64,000 nucleotides of DNA from Vibrio superstes (GCF_003569005.1 NZ_BCUR01000001.1:1183893-1247892), one strand, 5' to 3'. Shown: positions 42,549 to 51,469, counted from the stretch's first letter. Numbers and translations: made by a program. Notes: generated by a model from the letters alone, not told the origin.

Positions 42549-43916
42549 TTAAAGCCATTTGTCTGAATCAAAGCGTGCAGTGCCGAAGGTTGCGAGTGTT
42601 TCACTGTCACAGGCATCACCGATGCCATCACTGTCGTAGTCTTTTTGTTGAGCGTTCGGTAAGAATGGGCAGTTGTCCGTTGCGTCTGAGATAGTGTCAT
42701 TGTCATCGTCTATATCGGTATTATCTCCCTCGCCATCGCTATCGCTATCTACCGTCTCATAAGGGTCTAATGGGAAGGCGTCGGCATTATCTCCAACTTG
42801 GTCCCCATCGGTGTCGTGGGTTTCGCTAGGGTCCTCAGGGAAAGCATCTGCATTGTCCCCAACACTATCGCCATCTGTATCGAGGGCTTCAGTGGGGTCT
42901 TCAGGAAATATATCTGCATTGTCGCCAACACTGTCGCCATCTGTATCGAGGGCTTCAGTGGGGTCTTCGGGAAATGCATCTGCATTGTCGCCAACACTAT
43001 CGCCATCAGTGTCGAGGGTTTCAGAGGGGTCTTCTGGGAAAGCATCTGCATTATCCCCGACACCATCACCATCAGTATCTATGGCTTCATAGGGATTAGT
43101 AGGAAAGGCATCGGCATTGTCACCGATTCCGTCTTCATCTGAATCCAACCATTCACTGCTGTCGCTTGGAAACGCGTCATTGTCATCCAGAAAACCGTCG
43201 TTATCTCGGTCATCGTCGTCACTATCCTCGATTGCTTTGTACTCAGTACCATCAGTGATGATGACTTCATCGGGCTCAAGGTCTTTGATAACCTCAGCGA
43301 TTTCCATGACTTCAGTATTTTGTGCTAGATAGTTTTCTGTCTCGGCTATTTCATTGGCTTCTTCAACCGTTTCAGGGATAACACCTGTTGCTACTAAGTT
43401 TCGAGCTTTGTTAGCAACCTCTGGTATTTCGGAGTAGTCAGACATTACTTTATCTTGCGGAACTCCGAGCATCTCGGACACCTCAGATATTGATTCTTCC
43501 TTGGTTTTACCTGTGGTATCCATTTCGATCTTAACGATTGTCGTAAAGGGAGTGATATTAGTTTCCCCTGCAGGAGCGCTTAAGACAAAGTCGTAGTTTA
43601 TGGTCGTGTCTGGCGCATCTTCATCTATGGTTTCTCCCTTTATTGCACTAACAATAACCGGATAGTCTTGGTAATTATCGACACCAGATACGTCTAATAA
43701 CGCAACCCCTCCTTCTCCACTTTTAATACTGGGTTCTTCCTCATCAAAAACGCCGTTCTGGTTTATATCGAGCCAAACCAGTGCGTTTCGTAAATATCCA
43801 TCAATCGCTTTTACTTCTAGCATTTCCGTATTGGCGGTAGATTGAGATGAACCGTCATCACTACAACCTGCGAGAAAGCAAGAAGATATGGCGAGCGCTA
43901 AGATCTTCTTATTCAC
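42549..43916 (-). CDS. Lipoprotein with thrombospondin type 3 repeats
   Basis: Acidic outer-membrane-type lipoprotein of 455 residues. I chose GTG 43916: AAGGAG lies seven bases upstream and the signal peptide then reads KKILALAISSCFLAGC with lipobox L-A-G-C (Cys18) and Ser at +2. A Ca-binding-like DINQNGVFDEEE occurs near 50. Residues 236-389 hold seven consecutive 22-residue repeats (D-x-D-x-D-G-x-G-D-N-A-D-A-F-P), then a partial tail with NCPFLPNAQQKDYDSDGIGD, a classic TSP3 unit. The repeats should bind many calcium ions and form a rod. Upstream in an operon with the secreted beta-helix-like protein. Confidence 0.82.
   Translation of the reverse strand: MNKKILALAISSCFLAGCSDDGSSQSTANTEMLEVKAIDGYLRNALVWLDINQNGVFDEEEPSIKSGEGGVALLDVSGVDNYQDYPVIVSAIKGETIDEDAPDTTINYDFVLSAPAGETNITPFTTIVKIEMDTTGKTKEESISEVSEMLGVPQDKVMSDYSEIPEVANKARNLVATGVIPETVEEANEIAETENYLAQNTEVMEIAEVIKDLEPDEVIITDGTEYKAIEDSDDDDRDNDGFLDDNDAFPSDSSEWLDSDEDGIGDNADAFPTNPYEAIDTDGDGVGDNADAFPEDPSETLDTDGDSVGDNADAFPEDPTEALDTDGDSVGDNADIFPEDPTEALDTDGDSVGDNADAFPEDPSETHDTDGDQVGDNADAFPLDPYETVDSDSDGEGDNTDIDDDNDTISDATDNCPFLPNAQQKDYDSDGIGDACDSETLATFGTARFDSDKWL
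42750..43211 (-). repeat. Tandem 66-bp coding repeat (TSP3, seven units)
   Basis: Seven in-frame units of exactly 66 bp (22 codons). The middle units are nearly identical at DNA level (for example GATGGCGACAGTGTTGGCGA is shared by several), which allows slipped-strand or recombination changes in unit number. Outer units are more divergent. Confidence 0.9.
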
Positions 43917-44212
43917 ATTCAAACTCCTTCTTGAAATATTTCGTAACACTTGTCTTTTATTCGAGTATTAACTAATAAAAATAGGCCAGCAAATGTTAAT
44001 CATATGTTTATTGAAATAGATCAATTGTGAATGGGATAAAGGAATAAACAGTAAAATTACGGATATACATAATATTAAATCTGTGTTTTTATTTTTAGGT
44101 TATATATAAATACTTAAGATAAAAGAAAGCATGATTTTAAATTTTTTATTCACAGAATAACGTAGATGTTACAATCTAAGGTAAATAACGCTTCTAGTTT
44201 GGTGACATCCAA
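43917..44212. other. AT-rich intergenic region
   Basis: About 295 bases of very AT-rich sequence between the divergent lipoprotein and symporter genes. No clear hairpin, operator or short gene was seen. Such A/T tracts can bind H-NS, consistent with silencing of accessory surface genes; this is only inference. Confidence 0.4.
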
Positions 44213-45208
44213 GTGCACATAGTAAATCGAATAAAAAAAGAATGGTTCTTGGTTGGTATGGTTGTGGCTATCGCCATAGCGGTATTGACTCCTGAATGGG
44301 GAAAATCGGGAGGAATATTACACCTTGATACGGTCACCATATTAGGCATAGCTCTTGTGTTTTTCCTCCACGGTTTAAGCTTGTCACCAAAAGCGATCAT
44401 TGAGGGACTATCAAACTGGAAATTGCATCTATATGTTCAGAGCGCCACCTTTGTTGCGTATCCACTTCTTTGGTTGATATTTGGTCAAGGCTTTATGGCG
44501 TATATGCCAGCAGCACTTGCCTTTGGTTTCTGTTATTTATTTGTACTACCAAGCACAATTTCATCCTCCGTGGCTATGACGGCGATAGGCAAGGGTAATC
44601 TCCCAGGAGCCATTTTTAACGCTTCTCTTTCTAGTATATTGGGTGTTTTCATTACTCCCTTGCTTATTCAAGCGTTCATGGGAATGGAAGGTGCTGAATT
44701 AAATCTGATGGATTCGGTGATTTCCATTTCCAAGATGCTTTTGCTACCTATGATATTAGGTCAGTTAATGAGACCAGTGCTGCTTAATTGGACTCAAGAA
44801 CATAAATCAATCGTTAATAAGTTAGACAAGTATGTAATATTACTTATTGTCTATAGTGCTTTCTGTGATTCGATAGCCCATGGTATTTGGAGTGACTTTT
44901 CACCTTTATTATTACTGGTTTCAGCGCTTATTTGTTTTGCTGTGCTTATGGTCATGGTGCATTCGATTCAGTGGGGGGCAAAACGATTGGGTTTTAATCA
45001 TCAAGATGAGGTAGCCGCGGTATTTTGTGGTACCAAGAAAACTCTTGCTGCAGGGATCCCAATGGCCAAGGTTATCTTTGCTCACGATCCCAATTTGGGG
45101 ATGATACTGCTGCCAATCATGCTGTATCACCCAATCCAAATTTTCTACTGTGCGGTATTGGCGAACAAGTACGCCAAGGTGTCATTGGAAGCTTCTGAGG
45201 CTAAGTAA
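44213..45208 (+). CDS. Bile acid:sodium symporter family transporter (YfeH type)
   Basis: Inner-membrane protein of 331 residues with ten hydrophobic segments, the SBF-like/YfeH topology. Family blocks are FFLHGLSLSPKAIIEGLSNWKLH near 47, FCYLFVLPSTISSSVAMTAIGKGN near 103-126 with the sodium-site region, and CGTKKTLAAGIPMAKVIF near 270. The substrate is likely an organic anion, but is not known. The start is GTG 44213: the frame closes with a stop 18 bases upstream and no other early start exists; the ribosome site is weak. Confidence 0.85.
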   Translation: MHIVNRIKKEWFLVGMVVAIAIAVLTPEWGKSGGILHLDTVTILGIALVFFLHGLSLSPKAIIEGLSNWKLHLYVQSATFVAYPLLWLIFGQGFMAYMPAALAFGFCYLFVLPSTISSSVAMTAIGKGNLPGAIFNASLSSILGVFITPLLIQAFMGMEGAELNLMDSVISISKMLLLPMILGQLMRPVLLNWTQEHKSIVNKLDKYVILLIVYSAFCDSIAHGIWSDFSPLLLLVSALICFAVLMVMVHSIQWGAKRLGFNHQDEVAAVFCGTKKTLAAGIPMAKVIFAHDPNLGMILLPIMLYHPIQIFYCAVLANKYAKVSLEASEAK

Positions 45209-45248
45209 GCTTGTAAATACAAGTATTAGCAACTGCATAGCAGCACTA

Positions 45249-45277
45249 GATTCCCGCTAACAACACGCGGGAATGAC
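45249..45277. repeat. Short palindromic repeat (ATTCCCGC type)
   Basis: ATTCCCGC (45250-45257) and GCGGGAAT (45267-45274) flank a nine-base loop. The same 29-base unit, with three changes in the loop, occurs at 59420-59448. It probably belongs to a dispersed palindromic repeat family, and may act as the terminator for the symporter gene. Confidence 0.6.
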
Positions 45278-45312
45278 CTCGTTGTTAGTGCAATGTAAGC
45301 CGGCAGGTATAT

Positions 45313-46092
45313 CTATGCCGCCGAAAGTATCACTGGGTGTTGTTGTGTAGGGTGCGGGACTATCTGCGTTTTCCAGCGGTAAACTTCTTCAATGGTTTGT
45401 GAGTTCAATACCTCCCACGGCGTACCATCAGCGACGATATTACCGTGGTTTAATACCACGATTCTATCAGCGTATTGCGCCGCTAGGTTGAGGTCATGCA
45501 ACACAGCCACAACGCACGCGCCCGAATCCGCTTGCTCTTTCGCAAGCTTGAGGGTGTTGTGCTGGTGGCTTAAATCAAGTGCCGAGGTTGGCTCATCAAG
45601 AAACAACACCTTGTTGTGCTTAACCGAATCTAATTGAGTGAGCACACGAGCAAAATGGACTCGCTGCTTTTCTCCTCCCGATAAGCTAGGGTACAAGCGA
45701 TCAGCAAGGGGGAGAACCCCGGTTAGATTCATTTTCTCTCTAGCAATATGACTTATCGCTTTTTGTCCCCCAGATAGGGTTAATCCGCCCAACTCCACAA
45801 CTTCTTGTGCGGTGAAATTAAAAGTCAGCGAGCTAGATTGTGGCAGTACCCCAAATTGCTTGGCGAGTGACTTCTTGTCCCAATCTTGAGTGGGTTTACC
45901 GAACAGATAGTGCTGCCCTGTATAGGGCATCTCGTTGCTGAGCGTTTTAAGTAGCGTACTCTTGCCTGTGCCATTGGGACCGAGAAACACGGTGAATTCA
46001 TTGGGGTAAAACTCGATGTTTACCTTATCTAATATGGTTCTGTTGCCAATGCTGACCGAAATATCAGAGCACTGAACGGATGGTGTGCGCAT
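45313..46092 (-). CDS. hutD: Haem ABC transporter ATPase HutD
   Basis: ATP-binding subunit of the haem importer across the inner membrane, 259 residues from ATG 46092. Walker A FLGPNGTGKST near 40, signature LSGGEKQRVHFARVL near 140, Walker B KVLFLDEPTSALD near 160 and the switch His in AVLHDLNLAAQYADR. The start codon overlaps the hutC stop (TAATG); the longer frame from 46125 lies inside hutC and is not needed. Sequence type and order (B, C, D) agree with HutBCD/HmuTUV systems. Confidence 0.93.
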   Translation of the reverse strand: MRTPSVQCSDISVSIGNRTILDKVNIEFYPNEFTVFLGPNGTGKSTLLKTLSNEMPYTGQHYLFGKPTQDWDKKSLAKQFGVLPQSSSLTFNFTAQEVVELGGLTLSGGQKAISHIAREKMNLTGVLPLADRLYPSLSGGEKQRVHFARVLTQLDSVKHNKVLFLDEPTSALDLSHQHNTLKLAKEQADSGACVVAVLHDLNLAAQYADRIVVLNHGNIVADGTPWEVLNSQTIEEVYRWKTQIVPHPTQQHPVILSAA

Positions 46093-47156
46093 TAGATTCG
46101 TCCCTTTTGTGAGATAAGCAGCCATAAGAAGAAAGGCGCCCCGAGGACTGCGGTAATAATGCCCACAGGGATCTCCAAGGGAGCGACCAGAATTCGCGAT
46201 AGCATGTCAGAAATGAGCAGCAGCAATGCCCCAAGCACGGTTGCAAGAGGGATCAATATCTTGTGATTTGGACCTGCAATCATTCTTCCTAGATGGGGCA
46301 CGATGAGGCCGATAAAGCCTATCATCCCGGCAAGGGACACGGTCACGCCTACACCAGCAGCGGTAAGTAAAATCAAGCGGCGTTTAAGTCGTTGCACGTC
46401 GATGCCTAGATGACCCGCTTCAGCCTCACCAAGTAGTAAAGCGTTTAGGTTTGCAGACTCGCGATAGAACAGAGCTCCAAGGATTAATAACACAATGCCT
46501 CCAAAAGCCACCCCAGCAAAGTTAGCTCCTGCTAATGACCCCATTGTCCACAAGGACAGATCACGTAAGGCTTGATCATCGGCATAATAGTTTAGAAGCC
46601 CTAACATTGCCCCAGAGAGTGCACCAATAGCGACACCTGCGAGCAACATCATAGTCACAGAGGTACCGTTAGGTGATGTGCCCAACTGATACACCACAAG
46701 GGTCGTAATGGCGCCACCTAAAAAGGAAAAGATAGGCACGGTGCCAAACATTAGAAGGGCAGGGTAGGTCGCAGCAAGAGACCCAAACACCACGATAGCC
46801 AACGCCGCGCCGAGTGCGGCTCCGGCAGACACACCGATAATCCCAGGGTCGGCTAAGGGATTACGAAACAGTCCCTGCATAACGGTACCACAGATAGCTA
46901 AGATCCCGCCGATGGCGATAGCAAGCAGAGTGCGAGGCAGCCTGACTTGCTGCACTATCATATTAACGTGTGCTGGCAATTCGGCGCTGGGCAGACCTGG
47001 CATGGTGAAGTCAGGCAATAAGGCACTCATGCTTTGAGTAAAGCTGATATCCATAGGCCCAACACTGATTGAGAGTATGCTAGCAAGGTAAACCCCAAGC
47101 AAAGCGATACCCAGTAGTGCGGGTGTTGGCAGTTTCAATGATGATGCGAAATTCAT
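46092..47156 (-). CDS. hutC: Haem ABC transporter permease HutC
   Basis: FecCD/BtuC-type permease of 354 residues with about ten membrane spans. Typical blocks: VRLPRTLLAIAIGGILAICG near 72-91, LADPGIIGVSAGAALGAALA near 103, and GFIGLIVPHLGRMIAGPNHK near 268, the cytoplasmic loop that couples to the ATPase. It forms the haem pore with HutD and receives haem from HutB, encoded two bases upstream. One-base overlap with hutD. Confidence 0.93.
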   Translation of the reverse strand: MNFASSLKLPTPALLGIALLGVYLASILSISVGPMDISFTQSMSALLPDFTMPGLPSAELPAHVNMIVQQVRLPRTLLAIAIGGILAICGTVMQGLFRNPLADPGIIGVSAGAALGAALAIVVFGSLAATYPALLMFGTVPIFSFLGGAITTLVVYQLGTSPNGTSVTMMLLAGVAIGALSGAMLGLLNYYADDQALRDLSLWTMGSLAGANFAGVAFGGIVLLILGALFYRESANLNALLLGEAEAGHLGIDVQRLKRRLILLTAAGVGVTVSLAGMIGFIGLIVPHLGRMIAGPNHKILIPLATVLGALLLLISDMLSRILVAPLEIPVGIITAVLGAPFFLWLLISQKGRI

Positions 47157-47158
47157 GA

Positions 47159-48004
47159 TCAGTTGCGCTCAAACGTTTGGTGCAGAGATTGGCTTAACTC
47201 AACACTCTCAATACCAAAACCGCCAATAATGGCACTGCTTGGAATTGGAATGATCTTGTTGTTAGCAGCCGCTGGTGTGGCGACTAGTAGAGGAAACTTC
47301 TCGATAATCCCTTGTTGTCCGCCTAATGCATCCCAAGTACGCTGGGCAACTAAAATGTAATCTGGTTGGACGCCTACAATCGCTTCAAATGACATCGACT
47401 TATAAGAGCTGAAATTGCGACTAATTGGGTTGGTTGCACCCGCTAGCTCAATGATCTTGTCTATCGTCGTTTCAGAGCCTGCGACTGTTGCCGGTCTTCC
47501 TTCACTCAGCATGGCAAAGATAGCTTTTGGCTGGTGTTGGGAATCAAGATTCGACAAGGTCTCAATCTGTTGATGGAGGTCTTGTTTCAGTGCTTTCGCT
47601 TGTTCTTCTTTACCCGTTATCTTAGCAATGGCATCAATGCGCCCTGCAAGATCGGCTTCGCTATCCCCTGATGGAACGGTAATGACTTCAATGCCTGCAG
47701 ATTTTAATAGCTTTAGGGTTGAGTCCGGCCCCATTTCATGGGAACCAATAACATGCGTTGGATTTTGTGCCATCAAACCCTCAGCGGAGAGCTGACGATG
47801 GTACCCCACCTGAGGCAGCGAACCAGACTTATCAAAGTGGCGACTGGTTACGTCAATGGCAACCAATTGATCCTTCGCATCTAGGGCGTACATAAGCTCG
47901 GTAATGCTAGACCCAACACTAATGATTCTATTTTGCTCGCCCGTTGAGTTGGCGAAAGCGGGCAGCGCAAAGACAAGGCTAAGTATTAAGAGGAACGGTT
48001 TCAT
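47159..48004 (-). CDS. hutB: Haem-binding periplasmic protein HutB
   Basis: Periplasmic carrier of 281 residues. Signal peptide MKPFLLILSLVFALPAFA, then the helical-backbone (class III, BtuF-like) fold: RIISVGSSITELMYALDAKDQLVAID near 27, VGYHRQLSAEGLMAQNPTHVIGS with the tyrosine/histidine that typically coordinates haem (YHRQ), and SMSFEAIVGVQPDYILV. It brings haem from the TonB-dependent receptor to HutCD. Its first codon overlaps the exbD stop by one base. Confidence 0.92.
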   Translation of the reverse strand: MKPFLLILSLVFALPAFANSTGEQNRIISVGSSITELMYALDAKDQLVAIDVTSRHFDKSGSLPQVGYHRQLSAEGLMAQNPTHVIGSHEMGPDSTLKLLKSAGIEVITVPSGDSEADLAGRIDAIAKITGKEEQAKALKQDLHQQIETLSNLDSQHQPKAIFAMLSEGRPATVAGSETTIDKIIELAGATNPISRNFSSYKSMSFEAIVGVQPDYILVAQRTWDALGGQQGIIEKFPLLVATPAAANNKIIPIPSSAIIGGFGIESVELSQSLHQTFERN

Positions 48005-48423
48005 TATTTACTCTCTTCCATGACGATATTGGTAGCGTCGATATTGTTGTTTTGAAGCCAAGCGAGAACCTTAAGCATGGACTCTACGTCGGCGGATTTA
48101 TCCGGTGAGATAATCAAATCTCGCTTTGGTGATGTCTGCACCTGAAGCAGCAGTTCGTTAGTAAACTCTTCCCAGTTTGGGAAGCTAATGCCATCGATGG
48201 CCCATTTAGGCTCAGAGGCAAGAATATTGATGGCAATTACTTCTTTATCTTGATCGTTCAAGACTTGAGCATCGTCTGTTTGGGGTATCGCCACATCCAT
48301 GGTTTTAATGGTGATGTTTGCAGTTAACAGAAGAAACACCATGACAATGAAGATGATATCCAGCAAGGGAGTGAGGTCTGGTGTAAATTCTTCATCAAAC
48401 AAACTGGATTGCGACTTGATCAT
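48004..48423 (-). CDS. exbD: TonB-system energising protein ExbD
   Basis: Inner-membrane protein of 139 residues with one membrane span (LLDIIFIVMVFLLLTANI, residues 19-36), preceded by the conserved TPDLTPLLD motif whose aspartate in the span carries protons. The periplasmic part is the small ExbD/TolR domain. It works with ExbB and TonB to power outer-membrane haem uptake. Overlaps exbB by four bases and hutB by one, so energiser and importer are one transcript. Confidence 0.93.
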   Translation of the reverse strand: MIKSQSSLFDEEFTPDLTPLLDIIFIVMVFLLLTANITIKTMDVAIPQTDDAQVLNDQDKEVIAINILASEPKWAIDGISFPNWEEFTNELLLQVQTSPKRDLIISPDKSADVESMLKVLAWLQNNNIDATNIVMEESK

Positions 48424-49091
48424 GCGACGACCTCTTCACAACTCTTGGCATTGTCTTGGCAGTCAATGTAGATGCCTTCGATATGCAGGTTGGTGTGGTT
48501 TAAGGTGTATTCGATCTTGGCTAGGGTTTTCTCAACCCACATGCTAAGCAGTTGTGCGCCAGTAATGGCGGGCAGGGCGATTAACAGGCCAACCGCGGTT
48601 GTAGACATAGCCAAACCAAGGCCATCGGCAAGAACCGCAGGAGAGATTGCCCCCGAGGTGTGCGCAAGTCCTTTAAACATATCAATCAATCCAAGTACGG
48701 TGCCTAGCAAGCCGATTAAAGGGCTGATTACACCGATAATGGATAAGATACGTATCCCTGATTTGTATTGCTGACGCTTTTTAAACAACCAAATGCTCAC
48801 CGCTTCTTCACGCAGTTCTTTGGTAAAGCTGCGGTGACCAAGAAGCATGCGCATCGCTTGATAAATAATGGTTTTTCCCTGTAAATCTTGCTCTATAAAC
48901 TGTTCAACTTGCACTGCATTGGAGAAGTTTATGTGGTGTACCTTGGAGAGAATCTGTGTGGTATGAGTTCGTCCATTAACCAGCATGAAAAGGGTGCGTT
49001 CAATAATGAGCATCAGAGTAAGGGCTGAGAGTATCGTCAGCGGTATGGTCATCATTCCGAGTTGGCCGTGAAGCGTTATCAAGATTTGCAT
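48420..49091 (-). CDS. exbB: TonB-system proton channel ExbB
   Basis: Membrane protein of 223 residues with three membrane spans (about 12-30, 120-145 and 160-185). The MotA/TolQ/ExbB core VISPLIGLLGTVLGLIDMF and the SGAISPAVLADGLGLAMSTTAVGLLIALPA block are present. It forms the pentameric proton channel around ExbD. Located between tonB and exbD, in the order tonB-exbB-exbD-hutBCD typical of the Vibrio TonB1 system. Confidence 0.93.
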   Translation of the reverse strand: MQILITLHGQLGMMTIPLTILSALTLMLIIERTLFMLVNGRTHTTQILSKVHHINFSNAVQVEQFIEQDLQGKTIIYQAMRMLLGHRSFTKELREEAVSIWLFKKRQQYKSGIRILSIIGVISPLIGLLGTVLGLIDMFKGLAHTSGAISPAVLADGLGLAMSTTAVGLLIALPAITGAQLLSMWVEKTLAKIEYTLNHTNLHIEGIYIDCQDNAKSCEEVVA

Positions 49092-49115
49092 AGTGTGCTC
49101 TAGTTAAGTTTGCTT

Positions 49116-49874
49116 TTAATTAAGTTGAAAGTTAATGGGAACCTGCACTCGGTAAGCGATGCGTTGCCCTTGCTCGTTTCGGCGTTGAAATTGCCACTCT
49201 GAAACGGCATTGAGCGCCGCTTCGTCTAACAGTTTGTGTCCAGAAGAATTCACCACTGTTTGCTTGATCTGCTTCCCTTCTTCATTGATCCAAATCTCCA
49301 CCAATGTGCTTCCTTGCCAGCCGCGTTTTTGTGCAAGCCTTGGATAGCTTACCGGTGTTGGCTTAGCTGAAAATGTGGGCTTCTTGACCATTTTTGGTTT
49401 GCTAGCGCTTGCGGCATTAGTTGACGCAGTTTGTGGCTCTGCGGTCTCTTTCTCGTGTTTTTTCTCTACTGGCTTTTCTTTGGGCGTAGGTTCAATCTTT
49501 TCTGGTGCTTCTGGCTTTGGTTCAGTTTTTGCCGTTTTGACCGATTGAGGTGTTACAGGTTTGGCTTCCTCTGATGTCTTCTCAACCTTCTTTTTTGGCT
49601 TTGCAACGGGTTTCGATGTTGCTTTCTTTGGCTGTGGTTTTTCTACAGCTTCTTTCTTCGTTTCACTTTCTTTAGGTGCTGGTGGCTGAGGTTTTACTTT
49701 TTTCTTTTCGGCCTTTTTTTCAGGTTGAGCTAGAGAGACAAACTTAATGCTGACCGCATGTCCTTCATTGTTACTTGCGAGGCTTATCTCCTGCTTTGGC
49801 GCAGAGAAAGAAAGAGCAACCCCATGAATTAAAAGGGAAATACCGCCAGCGAGTAGATATCTGTATTTCTTCAC
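49116..49874 (-). CDS. tonB: Energy transducer TonB (TonB1 system)
   Basis: Protein of 252 residues that links the inner-membrane energy source to outer-membrane receptors. An N-terminal membrane anchor (YLLAGGISLLIHGVALSF with the conserved Ser/His of the span), a long Pro/Lys/Glu-rich periplasm-spanning stretch (about 50-165) and the folded C-terminal domain (YPRLAQKRGWQGSTLVEIWI near 172 and LLDEAALNAVSEWQF). The acidic/lysine-rich linker is long, as in Vibrio TonB1. First gene of the minus-strand hut operon; its promoter region holds Fur boxes shared with hutW. Confidence 0.93.
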   Translation of the reverse strand: MKKYRYLLAGGISLLIHGVALSFSAPKQEISLASNNEGHAVSIKFVSLAQPEKKAEKKKVKPQPPAPKESETKKEAVEKPQPKKATSKPVAKPKKKVEKTSEEAKPVTPQSVKTAKTEPKPEAPEKIEPTPKEKPVEKKHEKETAEPQTASTNAASASKPKMVKKPTFSAKPTPVSYPRLAQKRGWQGSTLVEIWINEEGKQIKQTVVNSSGHKLLDEAALNAVSEWQFQRRNEQGQRIAYRVQVPINFQLN

Positions 49875-49915
49875 TGTGTTACCAATTACGTCCTAATAAA
49901 AGGCATTATGCAGAT

Positions 49916-49946
49916 AATGCGAATAATATCAATTATCATTTGCATT
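49916..49946. promoter_or_regulatory. Fur box 1 in the tonB/hutW divergent region
   Basis: AATAATATCAATTATCATT (49922-49940) fits the Fur consensus GATAATGATAATCATTATC at 12 of 19 positions, and lies within a wider imperfect dyad AATGC...GCATT (49916-49945). It is placed next to the tonB start, as expected for iron repression. Confidence 0.65.
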
Positions 49947-49984
49947 ATTTTTAAAGATCAATATAGTAGTCACAAATTCGAGCG

Positions 49985-50003
49985 AATGAGATTTGTTCTC
50001 ATT
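49985..50003. promoter_or_regulatory. Fur box 2 in the tonB/hutW divergent region
   Basis: AATGAGATTTGTTCTCATT is a perfect inverted repeat of AATGAGA around five bases, the form common in gammaproteobacterial Fur boxes. It lies about 60 bases before the hutW start. Confidence 0.7.
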
Positions 50004-50065
50004 TAATTCTGTGGCACAAATAATAGCAATTCGCCACGCAGAACATTGAAAAGCAAGAAGAAATA

Positions 50066-51454
50066 ATGAATCTTGAATTGAACAACCCAGCCCTGTTTGA
50101 CCCAGAAGTTGTGGGCAACCATACCCCAGACCCATTGCGCTTCGCCTTTGCAAAAAAGAAAGGCCCGCACGCAGGTGGAATGGCAAAGCCGGTTCCTACT
50201 GAACTTACGCAATCAGCACTTACAAGTGCTTTCTCCGAACAAGGGGATAAGGGACCTCGTTGTCTTTATATCCATATTCCCTTTTGCCGTGTGCGCTGCA
50301 CTTACTGCAATTTCTTTCAATATGCCTCTAGCACTAAGCTCATTGATGAATACTTTGAAGCCTTGAAGAAAGAGTTGTTATGGAAGGCCGCAATGCCTTG
50401 GAGTCAGGCATTTCCTTTTCAAGCTGTGTATATCGGTGGAGGCACACCAACGGACTTGAGTGCTAACCAGATCAAGCTATTGGGCGAGATGATTCGAAGC
50501 TATTTCCCTTTAACTCCAGATTGTGAAATCACGTTAGAAGGACGTATTAATCGCTTTGATGATCATAAATTTGAATCAGCCCTTGAGGGTGGCATCAACC
50601 GATTCTCATTTGGCGTACAGAGCTTTGATACCAAGGTTCGTCGTAGTGCCAAACGATTGAATGATGGTGAAGAAGTATTAGAGCGCCTACAGCATTTCGT
50701 CAGCTATGACAGCGCCCCTATTGTCATCGATCTTTTGTATGGTCTACCTCATCAGACCCTAGATACTTGGGCCTTAGATCTGGAGTTGTACTTAGAAAGC
50801 GGTGCACACGGCGTTGACTTGTACCAATTGATAGAAATGCAAAACCTGCCAATGGGGCGCTTGGTAGAGCAAGGGAAATTGCCTGAGCCTGCCAATACTC
50901 AAGTAAAGGCGAGCATGTATCAAATGGGTGTTGAGTTTATGGCTAAGCATCATCAAAGGCGTCTTAGCGTGAACCACTGGAGTTCAGACAATCGTGAGCG
51001 TTCAATATACAACAGTCTCGCGAAGACATCGGCACAGGTAATGCCTCTTGGCGCAGGGGCGGGTGGCAATGTGAATGGCATTAGCTCTATGCAATACCGT
51101 GATATGGAAAAGTACATTGAAGCGGGTAAGGCCGATGAGTTTGCGGCAGGAATGGCGTTTTACAGTGCGCCAAATGCCAGCCTAGTAAATACCATCAAGG
51201 CAGCCTTTGACGGAGGTGTTCTTAGTGAGAGGGTGCTGCCTCAAGGCATGTTTACAGCGCTTAAACCGCTGTTTGAAGCATGGCAGAAAAACGGGTTAGT
51301 GAACCTTAGCAGTGGCTACCTTTCACTAACTCTAGCGGGACAATTTTGGTCTGTAACGCTAGCGCAAAATCTAATACAGGTCGTTTCGAGTAACCAAAAA
51401 CCGAATGACTTGTTGAATAATAATATCGACAAAAAAAGCATCAAAGCAGCTTAA
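50066..51454 (+). CDS. hutW: Radical SAM haem-utilisation protein HutW
   Basis: Radical SAM enzyme of 462 residues, in the HemN/ChuW group. The 4Fe-4S motif is C-x3-C-x2-C in IHIPFCRVRCTYCNFFQ near residue 73, followed by YIGGGTPTDLS, NRFSFGVQSFD and IDLLYGLPHQTLDTW. ChuW-type enzymes open the haem ring without oxygen to give anaerobilin and free the iron, and HutW is taken to do likewise. It starts the plus-strand hutWXZ operon, divergent from tonB across two Fur boxes; hutX follows 15 bases after. Confidence 0.92.
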   Translation: MNLELNNPALFDPEVVGNHTPDPLRFAFAKKKGPHAGGMAKPVPTELTQSALTSAFSEQGDKGPRCLYIHIPFCRVRCTYCNFFQYASSTKLIDEYFEALKKELLWKAAMPWSQAFPFQAVYIGGGTPTDLSANQIKLLGEMIRSYFPLTPDCEITLEGRINRFDDHKFESALEGGINRFSFGVQSFDTKVRRSAKRLNDGEEVLERLQHFVSYDSAPIVIDLLYGLPHQTLDTWALDLELYLESGAHGVDLYQLIEMQNLPMGRLVEQGKLPEPANTQVKASMYQMGVEFMAKHHQRRLSVNHWSSDNRERSIYNSLAKTSAQVMPLGAGAGGNVNGISSMQYRDMEKYIEAGKADEFAAGMAFYSAPNASLVNTIKAAFDGGVLSERVLPQGMFTALKPLFEAWQKNGLVNLSSGYLSLTLAGQFWSVTLAQNLIQVVSSNQKPNDLLNNNIDKKSIKAA

Positions 51455-51469
51455 TTTTAGGGGAAGAAG

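Noticed and set aside
42811..43142. Two open plus-strand frames over the TSP3 repeats
   Set aside because: They are mirror frames created by the repetitive coding sequence of the lipoprotein; no ribosome site and low-complexity products.
42750..43211. Regular 66-bp repeat that could look like a CRISPR or VNTR locus
   Set aside because: The units are in-frame, contiguous with no unique spacers, and encode TSP3 motifs; no cas genes are present.
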